Positions 1-11,660 of a stretch of DNA of 64,000 bases are shown one piece after another. Position 1 is the first letter of the stretch. Each line of letters begins with the position of its first letter. The translations under genes were made by a program, and so were the position numbers. This DNA is from Cricetomys ansorgei (Eukaryota; Chordata; Mammalia; Rodentia; Nesomyidae): contig JAMJFZ010001871.1 of the NCBI GenBank assembly GCA_026225945.1, positions 1,343,001 through 1,407,000 on the forward strand. The letters are read 5' to 3'. The notes beneath the pieces were generated by a model, which saw only the letters and a program-made list of their open reading frames with translations, did not search any database and had not been told where the DNA came from.

Positions 1-870
1 ACTGATATTTTTTTAAGTTGATCTTATAACCAGCCATTTCACTGAAGTTGTTTATTAGCTGTAGGCATTCCCTCGTAAAAATTTTGGGTTGCTTATATAT
101 GATATTATATCATCTGCAAATAAGGATATTTGGCATCTTCCTTTGCAATATGTATCCCCTTGATCTCCTTCAGTTGTCTGATTTGCTCTAGAGAAAACTT
201 CAAGTACTATACTGAATAGGTAGGGAAAGAATGGACAAAGTTGAATTGTTCCAGATTTTAGTGGAATTGCTTTAAGTTTTTCTCTATTTGCTTTGATGTT
301 GACTGTGGGCTTGGTGTAAATTGCCCTTATTATGTTTTGGTTTGTTGTTTGCATCCCTAGTCTCTCCAAGACTTTTATCATGAAGGGGTATTGGAATTTG
401 TCAAAGGCTTTCTAGACATCTAAGAAGATGATCAGGTTTTTTTATTTTTCTTCCAGTTTGTTTATATGGTGAATTACATTGACTGATTTTCCTATGTTGA
501 ACCATCCCTGTATCACTGGGCTGAAGCCTACTGAATCATGGTGGATGATCTTTTTGATGTGTTCTTAGATTTGGTTTGCATATATTTTATTGAATATTTT
601 TGCATGTATGTTCATGGGAGAAATTGGTCTGTAATTCTCTTTCTTTGTTGAATCTTCATGTAGTTTGGGTATCAGGGTGACTGTGGCCTCATGGAATGAG
701 TTTGGCAGTGTTCTCTCTGTTTTTATTTTGTGGAATAATTTGAGGAGTATTGGCATTAACTCTTCTTTGAATATCTGATAGAATTCTGAGCTAAAACCAT
801 CTGGCCTTGGGTTTTTATTTTTTGGGCTGGGGGATACTTTTAGTGATTGCTTCTAATTCTTTGGGAGTTA
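1..870 (-). pseudogene. LINE-1 ORF2 fragment (reverse transcriptase region), decayed
   Basis: Read on the minus strand, this encodes pieces of L1 ORF2 reverse transcriptase. The stretch near 565-756 matches the conserved ENYRPIS region of RT. The stretch near 55-381 carries the catalytic FADD motif (here FADDII) followed by the ISNPK-like segment, and bases 1-60 continue into the NNFSEMAGYKIN-like region. Frames are broken by stops and shifts, so no enzyme can be made. Intact ORF2 is about 1,280 residues; only part of RT is present and the element runs off the left edge. It breaks near 870, where a second L1 tail begins. Confidence 0.93.
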
Positions 871-874
871 TAGT

Positions 875-2230
875 TCTGTTTATTTATTTATTTTTATTTT
901 TGTGAGATTTTTATTTTTAACTTATTTTTTTTCTTTTTTATTAGAATGTTTTTTAAATTTTTCTTCTCTCATATATTACATCCAACACCTTCCACTCCTT
1001 TCTTCATTCCTCCTAGCTACCCCCCATCTCCAATCTCCTTCAGATCTACCCCCTCATCCTCTCACTCCCATCCCAACTCTCAAAAAAAGTTCAATCTTCC
1101 CAGAGTTACTGTTCAAACATTGCATAACAAGATTGAACTGGGTCAGGCATAGTTCCATACTTCAATGTTGGACTAGGCAATCCAGTAGGGGGACAAGATA
1201 CTCAAGGGTGGGCAAGAGGTTCAGGGACACACCCCCATATTCAAGTGTATGAGTTCTGTAAGAGCATCAGACCAGGCAACCTCGATATATATTTGGGGGA
1301 CCCAGCAGTCTCCCTGTATGCTGCTCCGGTCTGTGAGCATCTAAGATTTCTGGTCAGCTGATTCCATGGGATTTACTACCTTCACTGGTGCTGGCAAGCC
1401 CTCCTCGACTTCTTTTGTGGGGTTCCCTGAGTTCTGAATTTTGTTTGGCCCTGGGCCTCTGCAGTCACTCCCTTAATCTGCAGTAGGGAGCCTCTCTGTT
1501 GAGGATTGGGCTAGGCATTAATCTATGAGGAGAGCAAGATCACATTAGAAGTTTTTTCCTGACTCTGAAGATCCTAGGTCATGGCCTGCCCTGGAGTATT
1601 GCCTATGGTTTCCCTGCTTTTGCAAGGTGTTCTGCCCTTTCATTGTCCCAGTTGATTCTGCATGGAGGATAGGCCATAGGTTGAAGATTTTGTGGCTGGC
1701 ATGGTATCCCAGTCCCACCACTGGAAGACTTTTCTGGTTGCTGGAGAAGGCCTGTTTAGGTTCTCTATACCCCATTACCAGAGATCTTCACTAGGGTCTC
1801 CTTCATTGAATCCAGTGAGTTTCCACTGCATTAGGTCTCCTGATTCTCCCCTAAATGTCCTCTAATTCTGGTCATCTCTCCCTATATTTTTACCCTCCAT
1901 CTCTCACTTCCTTCCTTGTTCCTTTATCTTCCTATTCCCATCCTTCCCTGTCCTTCCTGAATTTTCTGTTCTGTTTCCCTTTTACCAGGGAGATCCCTGT
2001 GTCCTGGCTGGGACCCTCCTTGTTGAATAGTCTCTCTAGGTTTATGGATTGCAGCACTTTTATTTGTTAATATCCACATATAAGTGACTATGTACCATGT
2101 TTGTCTGTCTGGGACTGAGTTACCTCACTCAGGATGATTTTTTTTCTAATTCCTTCCATTGTGTGTTTGTTTCTCTTTGTTCTAGAACTTTGAAATGTGT
2201 TGTTAATTTGCTAGTAATACGATTTCTTCA
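875..2230 (-). mobile_element. LINE-1 3' UTR and ORF2 tail, antisense
   Basis: A T-rich start (antisense poly(A)) is followed by a polypyrimidine tract and then the antisense rodent L1 3' UTR. The sequence near 2100-2150 matches the antisense ORF2 3' end (a 'tacctcactcaggatga' motif). Its 3' end abuts the RT fragment at 870, so this is a separate insertion or a rearranged copy and not a simple continuation. The right boundary is approximate. Confidence 0.8.
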
Positions 2231-2568
2231 CTCATTTTTGATGGACATTTTATACTATGAACAGGGTCTTTCATTTAACCTGGTACCCATAATTTTTTAG
2301 ACTGACTTCCATAAGCCTCAACATTCTTCTTATCCTAACCTCCACAGAAGAAGGGTTACAGGAGATCCTGATCACAATTGATATTAACATTTTTTTTTCA
2401 AAAGTGAACATTTTATTGGAATTAACTAAAGAAAATGTATATTACAAATTACAGAGTTCTTTCATAATAAGCCACTTTTAAATGTTGTTTGTGACAGAAT
2501 AGAAAATACAATGTTTCACCTTACAATATGTATTATATGAATTGACTCCATTTGTTTGGGGAAAGATT

Positions 2569-2664
2569 CTTGAAATGCAGTGCAGGTTGGCCTTGAACTT
2601 ATGATTGCCTATCTTTGCCCCTCAAGTACTAGATTAAAGTTGTGTGTCACTATACCTGGTCTTT
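2569..2664 (-). mobile_element. B1 SINE fragment
   Basis: Antisense B1 signature: 'ggttggccttgaactta' followed by an 'agtactagattaaagttgtgtgtcac' equivalent of the B1 'gtgctgggattaaaggcgtg' box. Truncated and diverged. Confidence 0.75.
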
Positions 2665-2665
2665 T

Positions 2666-3745
2666 AACAAAACTATTCCTACACCTCGTACAAATTATAT
2701 CAATACACAGAAAGAAAAGGGGCATACTTTACCTGACTATGTAATAGAATTCTTTCACCATTGAAAGAATAGCAAGCATTTTTTTTTAAATATGCAGTTT
2801 GTGATTTTCAATTCAGTTATTTTACTGAAAATGAAAAAGTTGAAGCATTTTTTTAATTTTATTAATAGTTCCAAATTAAAAACAAAATCAATTACTAAGA
2901 CCCTTTAGAAAGCACATCTTCCACATATCATGACCTCTATATTTTTAGTGGAATATTAGTAACATGTATCTTAGCAACCACATTTAGATCAAGGACACTT
3001 GGGAGAGTCTTGGCAGAATTCAAGGTAAGATGTGATAAGCTTAGATTGAATGCCAATAAACTGTATGCAGCTTTGCCTTTCAATAATACCAATATGTTTG
3101 TCCAAACGGGGAAAAAGGGAAATAAGGAAGAAAAGACAGAAAAAAGGAGCAAAATATTTAATGTGTTGCTCGCTACTCAATTACAGTAAATAATAATGAT
3201 CTAATGAGGCAAGCATAAACTTTAGCAAACCGAATTCTTTGTTCTGTTTCCAGCAAATGGTTGGAAAATTTTAGGTTTCTGACTAGAGCTATGGAAAAAA
3301 GCTAGTGTGTAATGAATACTTGTAGAAAATTAAGATCACCTTTTTAAATTTTTAAACATGCATTGTTAATGTCTGCTTATATTGGAAAAAATCTCCACAT
3401 GCATTTTCATAGACGAAGACATAGATAGTATGTGGAAATGCTGATACTTCTACTGAATCCAGATGTTGGCCTTAACATCTATATTAACAGTTTTGAAAAC
3501 GAATCTACAGCAAAACTGAAAACACAGATAAGTCCCTCCATTGTTTTCTTATACATAGTAATTGAAAACTAAACATAAAAGAGGACTTCAATATTTCAGT
3601 AGGTTTAGAAAATTTAGAATGTTTTTAGAATCTAAGTGTTATTTCTAGAAGAATGCAGAAGATGAATAAAGCAACTGGGGATTGGCAAAGAGGTGAGACA
3701 TTACAGAAAATGGATGACATACACCAGCATTTACTTTGGCTGGTA
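2666..3745. other. Repeat-poor AT-rich stretch
   Basis: No gene, RNA or clear repeat recognised. The short open frames near 2937-3180 lack domain similarity. Confidence 0.5.
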
Positions 3746-3905
3746 AGGCTGGGAATATAGCTCAATTAGAGAATGCTTGCACATCATGCAGTACACTTTG
3801 GGTTTGATCTCCCCAAAAGAAAGAATGAGAAAAAGAAAAGAAAGAAATGAGAAAATGAGGAAAGAAAGAGAGGAAGAAAGAAACAAAGGAGGAAAGGAAG
3901 AAAAT
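3746..3905 (+). mobile_element. ID SINE with purine-rich tail
   Basis: The head resembles the ID/BC1 consensus: 'ggctgggaatatagctcaa' for 'ggctggggatttagctcag', then 'gagaatgcttgc' and 'tgggtttgatctcc'. This tRNA-derived part retains a recognisable A-box and B-box-like region. The A/G-rich tail has expanded to about 80 bp. Confidence 0.85.
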
Positions 3906-3971
3906 TGGTTATGTTGTTTTAAACACCATAATACCATTACTGAGGGAGTAAATGCCAGAAGATGTGAAGTC

Positions 3972-4040
3972 TGATTTTAAGGTCATACTAAGTTACAGAC
4001 CAGGCTATATTACATGAGAGCCTGTCTCAAGCACTTTAAA
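3972..4040 (+). mobile_element. B1-like SINE 3' fragment
   Basis: Contains 'agaccaggctatattacatgagagcctgtctcaa', the equivalent of the B1 'gccagcctgggctacatagtgagaccctgtctcaa' end. Confidence 0.6.
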
Positions 4041-4249
4041 ATTAGTAATCTGGATTTCTCCATTTTATGTATAAGCAATCTGAGATCCAGTTTACCTGGG
4101 TATTTCAAACAAATGGAATAAAATATTAGTCTTTCATGAAGTACAATGTTTTTTAGTCACATTACATCTTAGACACATTTAGTCTCAGCCTGGTCCATGC
4201 TTGGGCAGTAAATGTAACTGGGAGAAGATGCAGGGTATTTTGCAAAGAT

Positions 4250-4340
4250 TGCTGCTTCAACATGCCTGTAATCCCAGCAATCAGGAGGCCCAGGCAAGAG
4301 GATCACTATAATTTAGAATCAGCAAGAGCTAGGTCTTTTC
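4250..4340 (+). mobile_element. B1 SINE 5' fragment
   Basis: Contains 'catgcctgtaatcccagca', the B1/7SL-derived 5' signature, then 'aggaggcccaggcaagaggatca'. Truncated after about 90 bp. Confidence 0.75.
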
Positions 4341-4597
4341 TCAGAAGCAATTAACTATATCAAGAAAAAGGGATATACTTCCTCTTTTATTGTCAGAGAA
4401 GACACTAATTTTAATTTGGATTTAATGTTAAGGAATTTTAGATCAACTGTGTTTTAAAACCCTTCCTCCATGGAAAATTGTGTTTTGAAGATGGTTTTTG
4501 TTGGCAGAAAACTCAGATACTAATATTGTTGGAATAACTGAATTGTTCCATATGCATCTGATGGCACTTCTTTGCACTGGCTGAATTTTAAGTAGTC

Positions 4598-4662
4598 AAA
4601 GGGAAGGGAGGAGGGCAGACAGTGGAGGGTGGAGAGAAGAGGGGGGAGGGAAAAGAGAGAGA
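4598..4662 (+). repeat. Purine-rich low-complexity tract
   Basis: About 65 bp of almost uninterrupted G and A, without a fixed period. Confidence 0.8.
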
Positions 4663-5399
4663 CTAAATGACTGATAATGATTGGCATTGAGTGCCCCCAG
4701 TAGCTATTACACCATGCTGTTATTTTTCAATGGAACCAGGGATACCTCTAGCTCTTCCCTTTATTTTTTATTTTGTAATATGATTCTAAGATGAGTTTCC
4801 ATGAATCTGCAATTCCATGGTAACAATTAGTCATGCCATTAAAAAAAATTCAATCAATGAAACCCAAAACACTAAGCAATTCACACATACAAAAGTGATT
4901 GAGGGTTTACAATATACTCCACAAAGGCAATGGTTGGTACATTCACCAAATAATTTCAATGAGTGGACGATGTTACAAAAATCTAAACTATTTCTCATGT
5001 AGGCTCTAAGAACAGACTGTCATCTCAAATCCAGCAGAAGCAGTCAGCTGACAGTCTTGAGTGTTAGCTACTCAAGTGTGGCTTAGAGAAAAGATGACAG
5101 TGATGGTCATGATGTCCTTTCACTGACCCTGAGTGGTCTCTGGCAAGTCAGAGAATCAGGTGGTGATAATAAGGGCATAGCCAGACTGTAGCTAACGAGG
5201 GAACAAGGTGGCACTGTAAAGTCTGTCACACTTCCCTTCTGGCGCAAGATTCCTGAATCAGAGGATGTGTGCTGGGGAGGGACTGGTACAGATTTTCTGG
5301 ATCTGCATTATGGCTTTGGATGACCTCTGTCCTAGACTATTCTTTCTATGTGTATTCACCATTTAATAATTATAAGCTACACTGTTTGAAAGTCAGGAT

Positions 5400-5592
5400 T
5401 AGGGGATAGAGAAATGGTTCAGAGGTTAAAAGCTTGCACTGCTATTGCAGAAGACCCATGTCTGGTTCCCAGCATCATGTAAGGCAGCTTCAGAAGGATG
5501 TGAATATCTGATGTCTGAAGGAACCTTCACACAAGTGCACGTACCTGTACAAAGACATCCATGTATAAGCATTATTAATAAATAAAAACACA
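5400..5592 (+). mobile_element. B2-type SINE
   Basis: tRNA-like head 'gagaaatggttcagaggttaaaagc', then the 'gttcccagca' B-box area, and a tail with 'ttaataaataaaaa'. The length and the AATAAA-rich tail fit B2/B3. Confidence 0.85.
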
Positions 5593-5669
5593 ATGTTTGT
5601 CTTGTCCTATTCCAGTTAAGTCTGTTTTAGTTTAGTTGAATTGAATTGAATTATCATTTTTAGATGCCT

Positions 5670-5815
5670 GTTAGTGTTCTAAGGAGAGAGAAAAGAAAAA
5701 TTGTGGATTTGAATGAGATTGGAGGTGGTGAGGATCTGAGAAGAGCTGAGGGAGGGGAAAACATAATATATTGTATGGAAAAAAATTATTTTCAATAAAA
5801 GAAAAAATAAGAAAA
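5670..5815 (+). mobile_element. LINE-1 3' end, short
   Basis: Begins with the L1 3' UTR motif 'tagtgttctaaggagagag' and ends with 'ggggaaaacataatatattgta' and an AATAAAA-rich tail. It is strongly 5'-truncated. Confidence 0.8.
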
Positions 5816-6008
5816 AAGTAATTTTAAGGATAAATTAATAAAAATCAGGTTAGAAATGTTGAAAATTCTTCTAAGAATAATGGTTGAAAGGAGGAAATGT
5901 TGGTCCACTTGTACAATCTTAGCGCTCAAAATGTTTAAGCAGGACCATTGCTAACAGTCTAGGCACAGCAATACTCTTTCTCAAAACACACCACATACAT
6001 GCACAAAC

Positions 6009-6011
<3 letters not shown>

Positions 6012-6066
<55 letters not shown>
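6012..6066 (+). repeat. (CA)n microsatellite
   Basis: About 27 uninterrupted CA units. Any open frame through it is an artefact. Confidence 0.98.
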
Positions 6067-6068
<2 letters not shown>

Positions 6069-6136
6069 ATTAATTAAAACGGAAAATATCTGTGATTTAA
6101 CTATTTGATACATTCTCTTATTTTTAATTATTTTTC

Positions 6137-6330
6137 TTGTGTGTGTGTCTGTGTGTGTGTGTTGTGTGATTTGGAGCACATGAGTCATAGCTTGAGTCTG
6201 GAGTCAAACAACTTTGTTATGGAGTTGGTTTTGTCTTTTCTCATAGGCCCAGAGATTGGACAGAGTTTGCTAGGTTTGCATCATCCAGTAGCAATCACCT
6301 TTACCCACTGAGCCATCATGTGTGCCCCTT
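6137..6330 (-). mobile_element. B3-type SINE
   Basis: The antisense tRNA-like head ends in 'cctttacccactgagccatca'. The 3' tail (plus-strand left end) has grown into a GT-rich run. The divergence is high. Confidence 0.8.
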
Positions 6331-8269
6331 CAAGCATTCTTACACAGTTCACATTCTGCATGAACCTTCACAACTTCCATAGTGACATTGTAATTATCTG
6401 TAGAGGAACACTGGAAAAAGTTTTTGTTATTTTGGTTTTTGTAAAAATGCAAAATGGCATTTGTATTAGGTTTGTGTTTCCATCCCAGGTGGAATATAGT
6501 TGTTTACGAGTTGGGTTTGAAATGCCTGATGTAGGTGGCTATGATTTGGTTGGGTGTAGTCATTCTAGCACAAGTAGCTTGTTTTCGGGATTGGGTGCCA
6601 CATAGGTTTATGAAAATTTTTGACCCTAGTTTATAAAAATCTGAAGCTCTGAGAGTCGGGGTGGTTGCTGTATGGTGGTTCGTTGGTTGGGTTGCTGTCA
6701 TTAGTGTGATAATTCCTCAAAGGTCAAAGGTTGGAGAGATTGATTTTATAGACTGTGAGCTGAGATGCTAGTCTGCTTCACTGTCAGCTAGTCCTCTTCA
6801 AGTTTAAGACAGCCTAAAAAGAAGCTGTGAAGATTTCTACATTTTTCTCATTCTTTATCAAGGCTGCTTGCAGAAGTGGTAAAGATTTTTTTCTATCTTT
6901 CTTTTCTCCTTCCCTAAATAGAGGGTTAAAGATTGTAGCTTACTGCTACAATGACCTGCTATAGGTTCCCCTCTAAATCCCTCCAGTGACATGGTTCATT
7001 TTTAACTAATAATTTGATCACATTAATTAATGGCCTGTATATACATTGCATATTTAGAAAGGGATATTATTCTTCAGGAAAATTCTATCATGTTAAAACA
7101 GAAAATTTCTAGGGAAATGGTGACTAAGAGCACAGGAAATATCTGAATAGTGTAATAAGTCCTTTTTTGCCAAGAAATTCATCTCTTTTTCACCTCCAAA
7201 ATGATATGCTAAATCTCAAATATATATCAACTTTATGTTTCAGTGCTAGTCAGAAGTTCAAGTAGAAATATCTTATTCAGGTGATTATTTAGCACTATTT
7301 TAGCAGATACATTAGAAAGCTTCCTTAATCTCTCTTTTTCAAAAACAAATCTTGCTCCATTGGGTAAAAATACACTATATAAAAAAAATGTCCTTTGATG
7401 CCCTCTGATTCTGAGAAATTGTGAGTTAGTGAAGCACACTGAAATTCACATAAATTCCCAGAAGAATTAAGAATAATATGTGAGAAACAAACAGTGAGTC
7501 AGCTGCTCTGGGTTTTGGTTTAATTCCTGAAGGTCACCACAGTGACCTCGATCACTTTGCTTGGTAAGGACAACAAGTAGTTGTCATGTATGCTGTATTT
7601 GAGGGTAAATGTGAAAAACTTAGGCAAATTCATTATATATTATGAATTCTATCTATCAATATTGGAATATGTACATGAATACATCTTTGGAATGAAGGAC
7701 TCTCTTTCCATCACCTAGTAAGACATTTACTTACCTTAACTCCATTCTGTGAAGAGTGAAATTGTAAAATTCACATAGACGTCTCACAGTTAACAATAGT
7801 ACCACTTACTGTGAGGCTACCATAATAAAACAAAACCTTGATTTAAATAGTTATGAGTAACAACTTGAGCAAATAACTGCAAACAAAGTCGTGATTTTCC
7901 TATCTTGGTTGTGATCCTATTATTTTGATTCTTTAAATATTACTAATAAAGCAATATATTTGTGAGATATAGAAGGCAAGAATAGTGAATGACATTTTGG
8001 CAACTGGTCTTTCTAGATGAGGCTTGTGCCAGCCAAAATGTGGTCAGTTTTATAATCCAGAAGAAAACATAAGTCAACCCAAGAGAAAGTGAATGGGCTG
8101 ATTTATCAACTGAAATAAGAAGCCAATGTAATGTGCAGTTAGAAGCTCCACAGAGGATGAATCTGATGTAAGAAGGAGATCAAGCCACCTAAAACACAAC
8201 TGGAGACAGATGAAAACTGACCAGGACCAAATCTGAGAGTGGGGAACAGAAATAAAAGTGAATGTGGAC
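6331..8269. other. Repeat-poor non-coding stretch
   Basis: No gene or clear repeat recognised. The region near 6400-6700 is G/T-rich; the remainder is ordinary AT-rich sequence. Confidence 0.45.
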
Positions 8270-8640
8270 TGAACTAGGAAGAAATTTCCCTAAAAGGTGC
8301 AGGTAGTGACTATTAATATAGACTCACAGTGTGTCACAATGCTGAGAATAAATATCAGCCCCATAAGGAACTTCCTTCCATATTACCCTCTCTAGGACCC
8401 AGAGAACATCATAGAAATGGGGTCAAGATTTTAAGAGGTAGGGGTGGGGAGGAGTCCTGTAAAACACTGTTTTCAACTATGGCTACATCCACAAGATTTG
8501 TAAAAGAAAAAAAAAATGACAAAGCCAGAAGGGAACTTTCTGGAAAAGGGGGGGCAGTAGGAGAGTAATAAGAGATGGTAATGGGGTACATGTGTGAAAT
8601 TGTCAGCATTTAAATTGAAAATAAAATATTCATGGACATA
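8270..8640 (+). mobile_element. LINE-1 3' UTR and tail
   Basis: Contains 'gacccagagaacatcatag' and the 'gtcctgtaaaacact' motif of the rodent L1 3' UTR, then a G-rich tract (8545-8560), 'gtgtgaaattgtca' and an AATAAAAT tail. 5'-truncated. Confidence 0.75.
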
Positions 8641-8984
8641 CTAAATATCAATGTTATTAAATGTGGTCACTTGGGCATAATGGAATTTCTGGTGTCTTTT
8701 GCCACCTAGTTTATATTTTATATATTATTTAGGTTTGTGGGAATATGTATAATATATCTTATCAGCAAAATGTGTTATGCTTAACTTCTTCATTAATTTT
8801 AGAACCTCAAAAACCACTGTAAAATTATTTAAATTTTATTTAACCTGTTATTTCCCGACTTAAACCTAGCTTCTCAGGAGAATATCTTTTTTTTTTCTTT
8901 CTTGAGATTAATGTTCCTTTGGAGAAGAGACTAGGGCACACTATTCTAATGAGAATATCAGAAAGAAATGATTAAATAGCTCCT

Positions 8985-9180
8985 TGAAAATGCCGTAGAC
9001 AGTAAATTCACACAGACTATCGCAGTTCTGTTCCATGTTACTATGAGGGACTTCGGTTTTACTGTCCTCTGCGAATCAAAAGGACACTGAAGAAATTGTC
9101 AAAGGAAAGGGTTATGCGAGGAATAGCCTGGCATAGTTCATTGAGAGAGGTAAATGTCTAATTAATCCGTGACACAGTGT
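8985..9180. other. Unassigned unique stretch with several CpGs
   Basis: I recognise no repeat here. It holds several CpG dinucleotides, which is unusual against the AT-rich surroundings. No coding signature. Confidence 0.3.
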
Positions 9181-9184
9181 TCAA

Positions 9185-9480
9185 GTTCCCAGTTATCAAA
9201 GAAATGTAAATTAGAATAAAATACAATTATCTGCCTCTGAATTGAACAGTTTTTTTAAAGGATAATAATTGCAAGGGTATAGAGTAGAGCAGTCAAGTGT
9301 ATTGCTTGTGAGAGTGCACAGTGCAGCACTGTTTAGCTGTAAGTTGACTGCTAAACAATTTGCATTAAAATGTTCATACACGTAGAATCAAATTACTCCT
9401 GCTCTTACCTCATAAGAAAATAGGGACTATAGAGACATTGCTTAGCTACAAAGATGGGCACTTTAAAAGATACAAAATAA
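9185..9480 (+). mobile_element. Ancient L1 (L1M/HAL1-type) ORF2 fragment
   Basis: The order of landmarks fits the old mammalian L1 ORF2 3' region: 'tcaaagaaatgtaaatta', then 'ttgtgagagtgcacagtg', then 'aatcaaattactcctgctct'. Heavily diverged, with no open frame. Confidence 0.6.
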
Positions 9481-9603
9481 TGGCCTATTTTCAAAAGTGT
9501 ATTTGAGTCTGCTTAAATCCATCAACGATTGAACAAGAAAACTCTGGACCATTGCCAACACTGCTAGTCTAACCCCCTCAAACTAAAATGAGCAGAGCAT
9601 TAC

Positions 9604-9939
9604 AGTTGTAGAAGTTTATTTTTAGTTGTGTTTAAAATAATTGTTTTGCAAATTGTTGGTGAAAGGGCAGCCTAGGTCTTGGCATTTTGGTATTGTCTGC
9701 AAGTGTTGGATTTATGTGGGGGATGTTTGATTGCTCATGATCTGCACGTGTTATCAGTAGAACACCTAAGGCGTTATAAATCAGTAAAAACCCCTGAGAT
9801 GAGAAGCTCAGGGCTCCACTGTCCAGGATGCTGTTTGCCATAACAGTGGTTCTCTCTGTTGAGGTCTGGAAGCATTTGTACCTATCATCCCTCCTCTTTT
9901 TTTTCCTTGCGGAGCTGCCAAGGTAGGTGTATTACTACA
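9604..9939 (+). mobile_element. 5' LTR of a short ERV-like element (family X, copy 1)
   Basis: Shares landmarks with five other LTRs in this window: start TTGTAGAAGTTTATTTTTAG, a central 'tatcagtagaacacc' block and an ACTACA end. Length 336 bp. The expected TG start is mutated (AG at 9604-9605). It is followed directly by internal sequence related to that of the 58460 element, so this is a true 5' LTR and not a solo copy. Confidence 0.85.
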
Positions 9940-10605
9940 AATGATGTACCAATGCAGGGAACATCAAGACAGGTATATTCAACATGGAGACAGAGAAGAA
10001 GAAACTACAGACCTTACAGAGTCTATTTTTTGTGGTTTTGTTTTATGCAAATCTGTCCAGATACTGGTGAGGTGAGGCAGTCCTGACAAGACACATATAC
10101 TATGGCAATGCGAACTCCACCCCACAAAAGGACCCTTCCTGCAGACAAGACTACAAGTTGTTTTCCTGCAAACCAGAATCATCCTGAAACCTGGAAAGTG
10201 TTTCTTCAGGGTCAGCACACAGAAGCTGTCTTTCAGAAATGGCTGAGGCTGTATCTTATGCTGGCGGCTGAACTCAGTATTGTAAGAGTCACCCAGGTGG
10301 GGTTGATTTTGAAGGTATGAAGGGGTCATAGAGAGCAACTGAGGCTTGGCACTGTGAGAGGCCAAGAGAGGCCATTGGTAAAAGTGTAGCCTCGGTAGCA
10401 CTTGAAGGCCCAGACTGAAGGAGCCATGTAAAGAAGCTGAGGCTGGGCACCATGAAGAGAGCACAGGAGAGACTATTGGTGAAGTTTCAGCTTTAGTAGC
10501 AGTTGAAGGCCCAGATAGAAGGGGTCACGTAAAGAAGTTAGGCTTGGCACCATGAAGAGAACACAGGAGAGGGTATTGGTGATGGTTCAGCTTCAGTGGC
10601 AGTCT
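9940..10605 (+). mobile_element. Internal region of the ERV-like element, 3'-truncated
   Basis: Shares ordered blocks with the internal region at 58793-59681, such as 'tcagcacac', 'ccacccaggt'-like and 'gaggcttggcactgtgagag'. No gag, pol or env similarity was seen. The 161-residue minus-strand frame at 9979-10464 runs antisense across it and has no recognisable domain. No 3' LTR follows; similarity stops near 10605, close to an L1 3' end. Confidence 0.8.
10321..10602 (+). repeat. Three tandem units of about 100 bp inside the ERV-like element
   Basis: Units start near 10321, 10420 and 10521. Each carries a 'ggggtcat'-like start, a 'gaggctnggcacc' block, 'aggagagnntattggtgaag', and, in the first two, ends with 'gaaggcccaga'. 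The third is cut short. The same arrangement recurs at 59028-59320. Confidence 0.85.
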
Positions 10606-10689
10606 CTAATCTCATGACAATGCTGTAAGATAAAATAGAATTTAAGAGTAAAATAAAATCAACAGAATTTTAAAAAGCAAGCATAAATG

Positions 10690-11660
10690 ATCAAATAGAT
10701 TAAATTTTAAAAATTAGAAACAGTAAGAGCTATTAGAATATAATAAACCACTCTAAAGTGGATGGTTTTATTAATCTGATACCTTAATTTAAAAGAAGGC
10801 TAAACCATTCTATAAGTATTAAAAGACTGCAACACATAAAATAAACAGGGAAAAAAAAGATGGATTATCTGAATTGTTGTGTATTGTTTCTAAGGAACCA
10901 CTGAGCTAAGAATCTATAGTCAGACATGTCATAAACCCTAGATGATAGCCTACTACTATGATGATGCTAAATCGCCATGATACTAAGCTAACTCCTAATG
11001 ACATATAATTATAGCCATAAATCAGTGCATCTATCACTCCTAATCTGAAAAGCTTTATTTCCTTATTTTCAGCTGTTGGTGATTAATAAAGTGACACACA
11101 ACTGACCAAGGTGCAAAGAATTAGAGACTGTAGATTCAGTCCTGAAGGGAACTAGGGTCACCCCCATTTCAAGTTCAGAAATCACTGCAGAAGAGGGGGC
11201 AAAAAGCATATAAGTCTGATAACTTGGATAATTACAAGGAGACATATTTTCTAAACATAGCAGTATAGCTGACATAAGAACTCACGGCACTTAAAACAGT
11301 ATACACAGCATCAGTGTAAACCCAGGCCAGACCATATCCCAGCAAAGAAAAGAGAAGCTGGGCACACAATCCCACTCCAAGTCCCGGAGCTATTGGTAGT
11401 TGTTGGCAGCTGGAGAGGGAAAAACAGTTTCTCTGGGAACCTAACTCTTGGTAGATCAACTACTCTCCCATAAAAGGCCATACATGCAAGAGCAACAAAA
11501 ATTAGCTTTGACGTATTAAAAAGAAAAAAAAAAGAAATGTATTTGGGTGAGTTGGAAATAGGAATAGATTAGGGAAAAGTTTGGGTAGGGATCTTGAATC
11601 TGAGGAAAACACTATGAAACTCTAAAAGAACTCAAAGAACTACTAAAACATAAAAAAAAT
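10690..11660 (+). mobile_element. LINE-1 3' UTR (rodent type)
   Basis: Long match to the rodent L1 3' UTR: 'ccactgagctaagaatcta' near 10900, 'ctaactcctaatgacat', 'gaagagggggcaaaaag' and 'ggagctattggtagttg'. It ends with 'ctatgaaactctaaaag' and an A-rich tail near 11640. The left edge is uncertain. Confidence 0.85.

Noticed and set aside
5919..6188. Cysteine/valine-rich frame over the (CA)n array
   Set aside because: Microsatellite translation artefact.
9979..10464. 161-residue minus-strand frame, the longest in the window
   Set aside because: It runs antisense across the ERV-like internal region and tandem repeats, has no domain, and the related copy at 59 kb does not keep it open.
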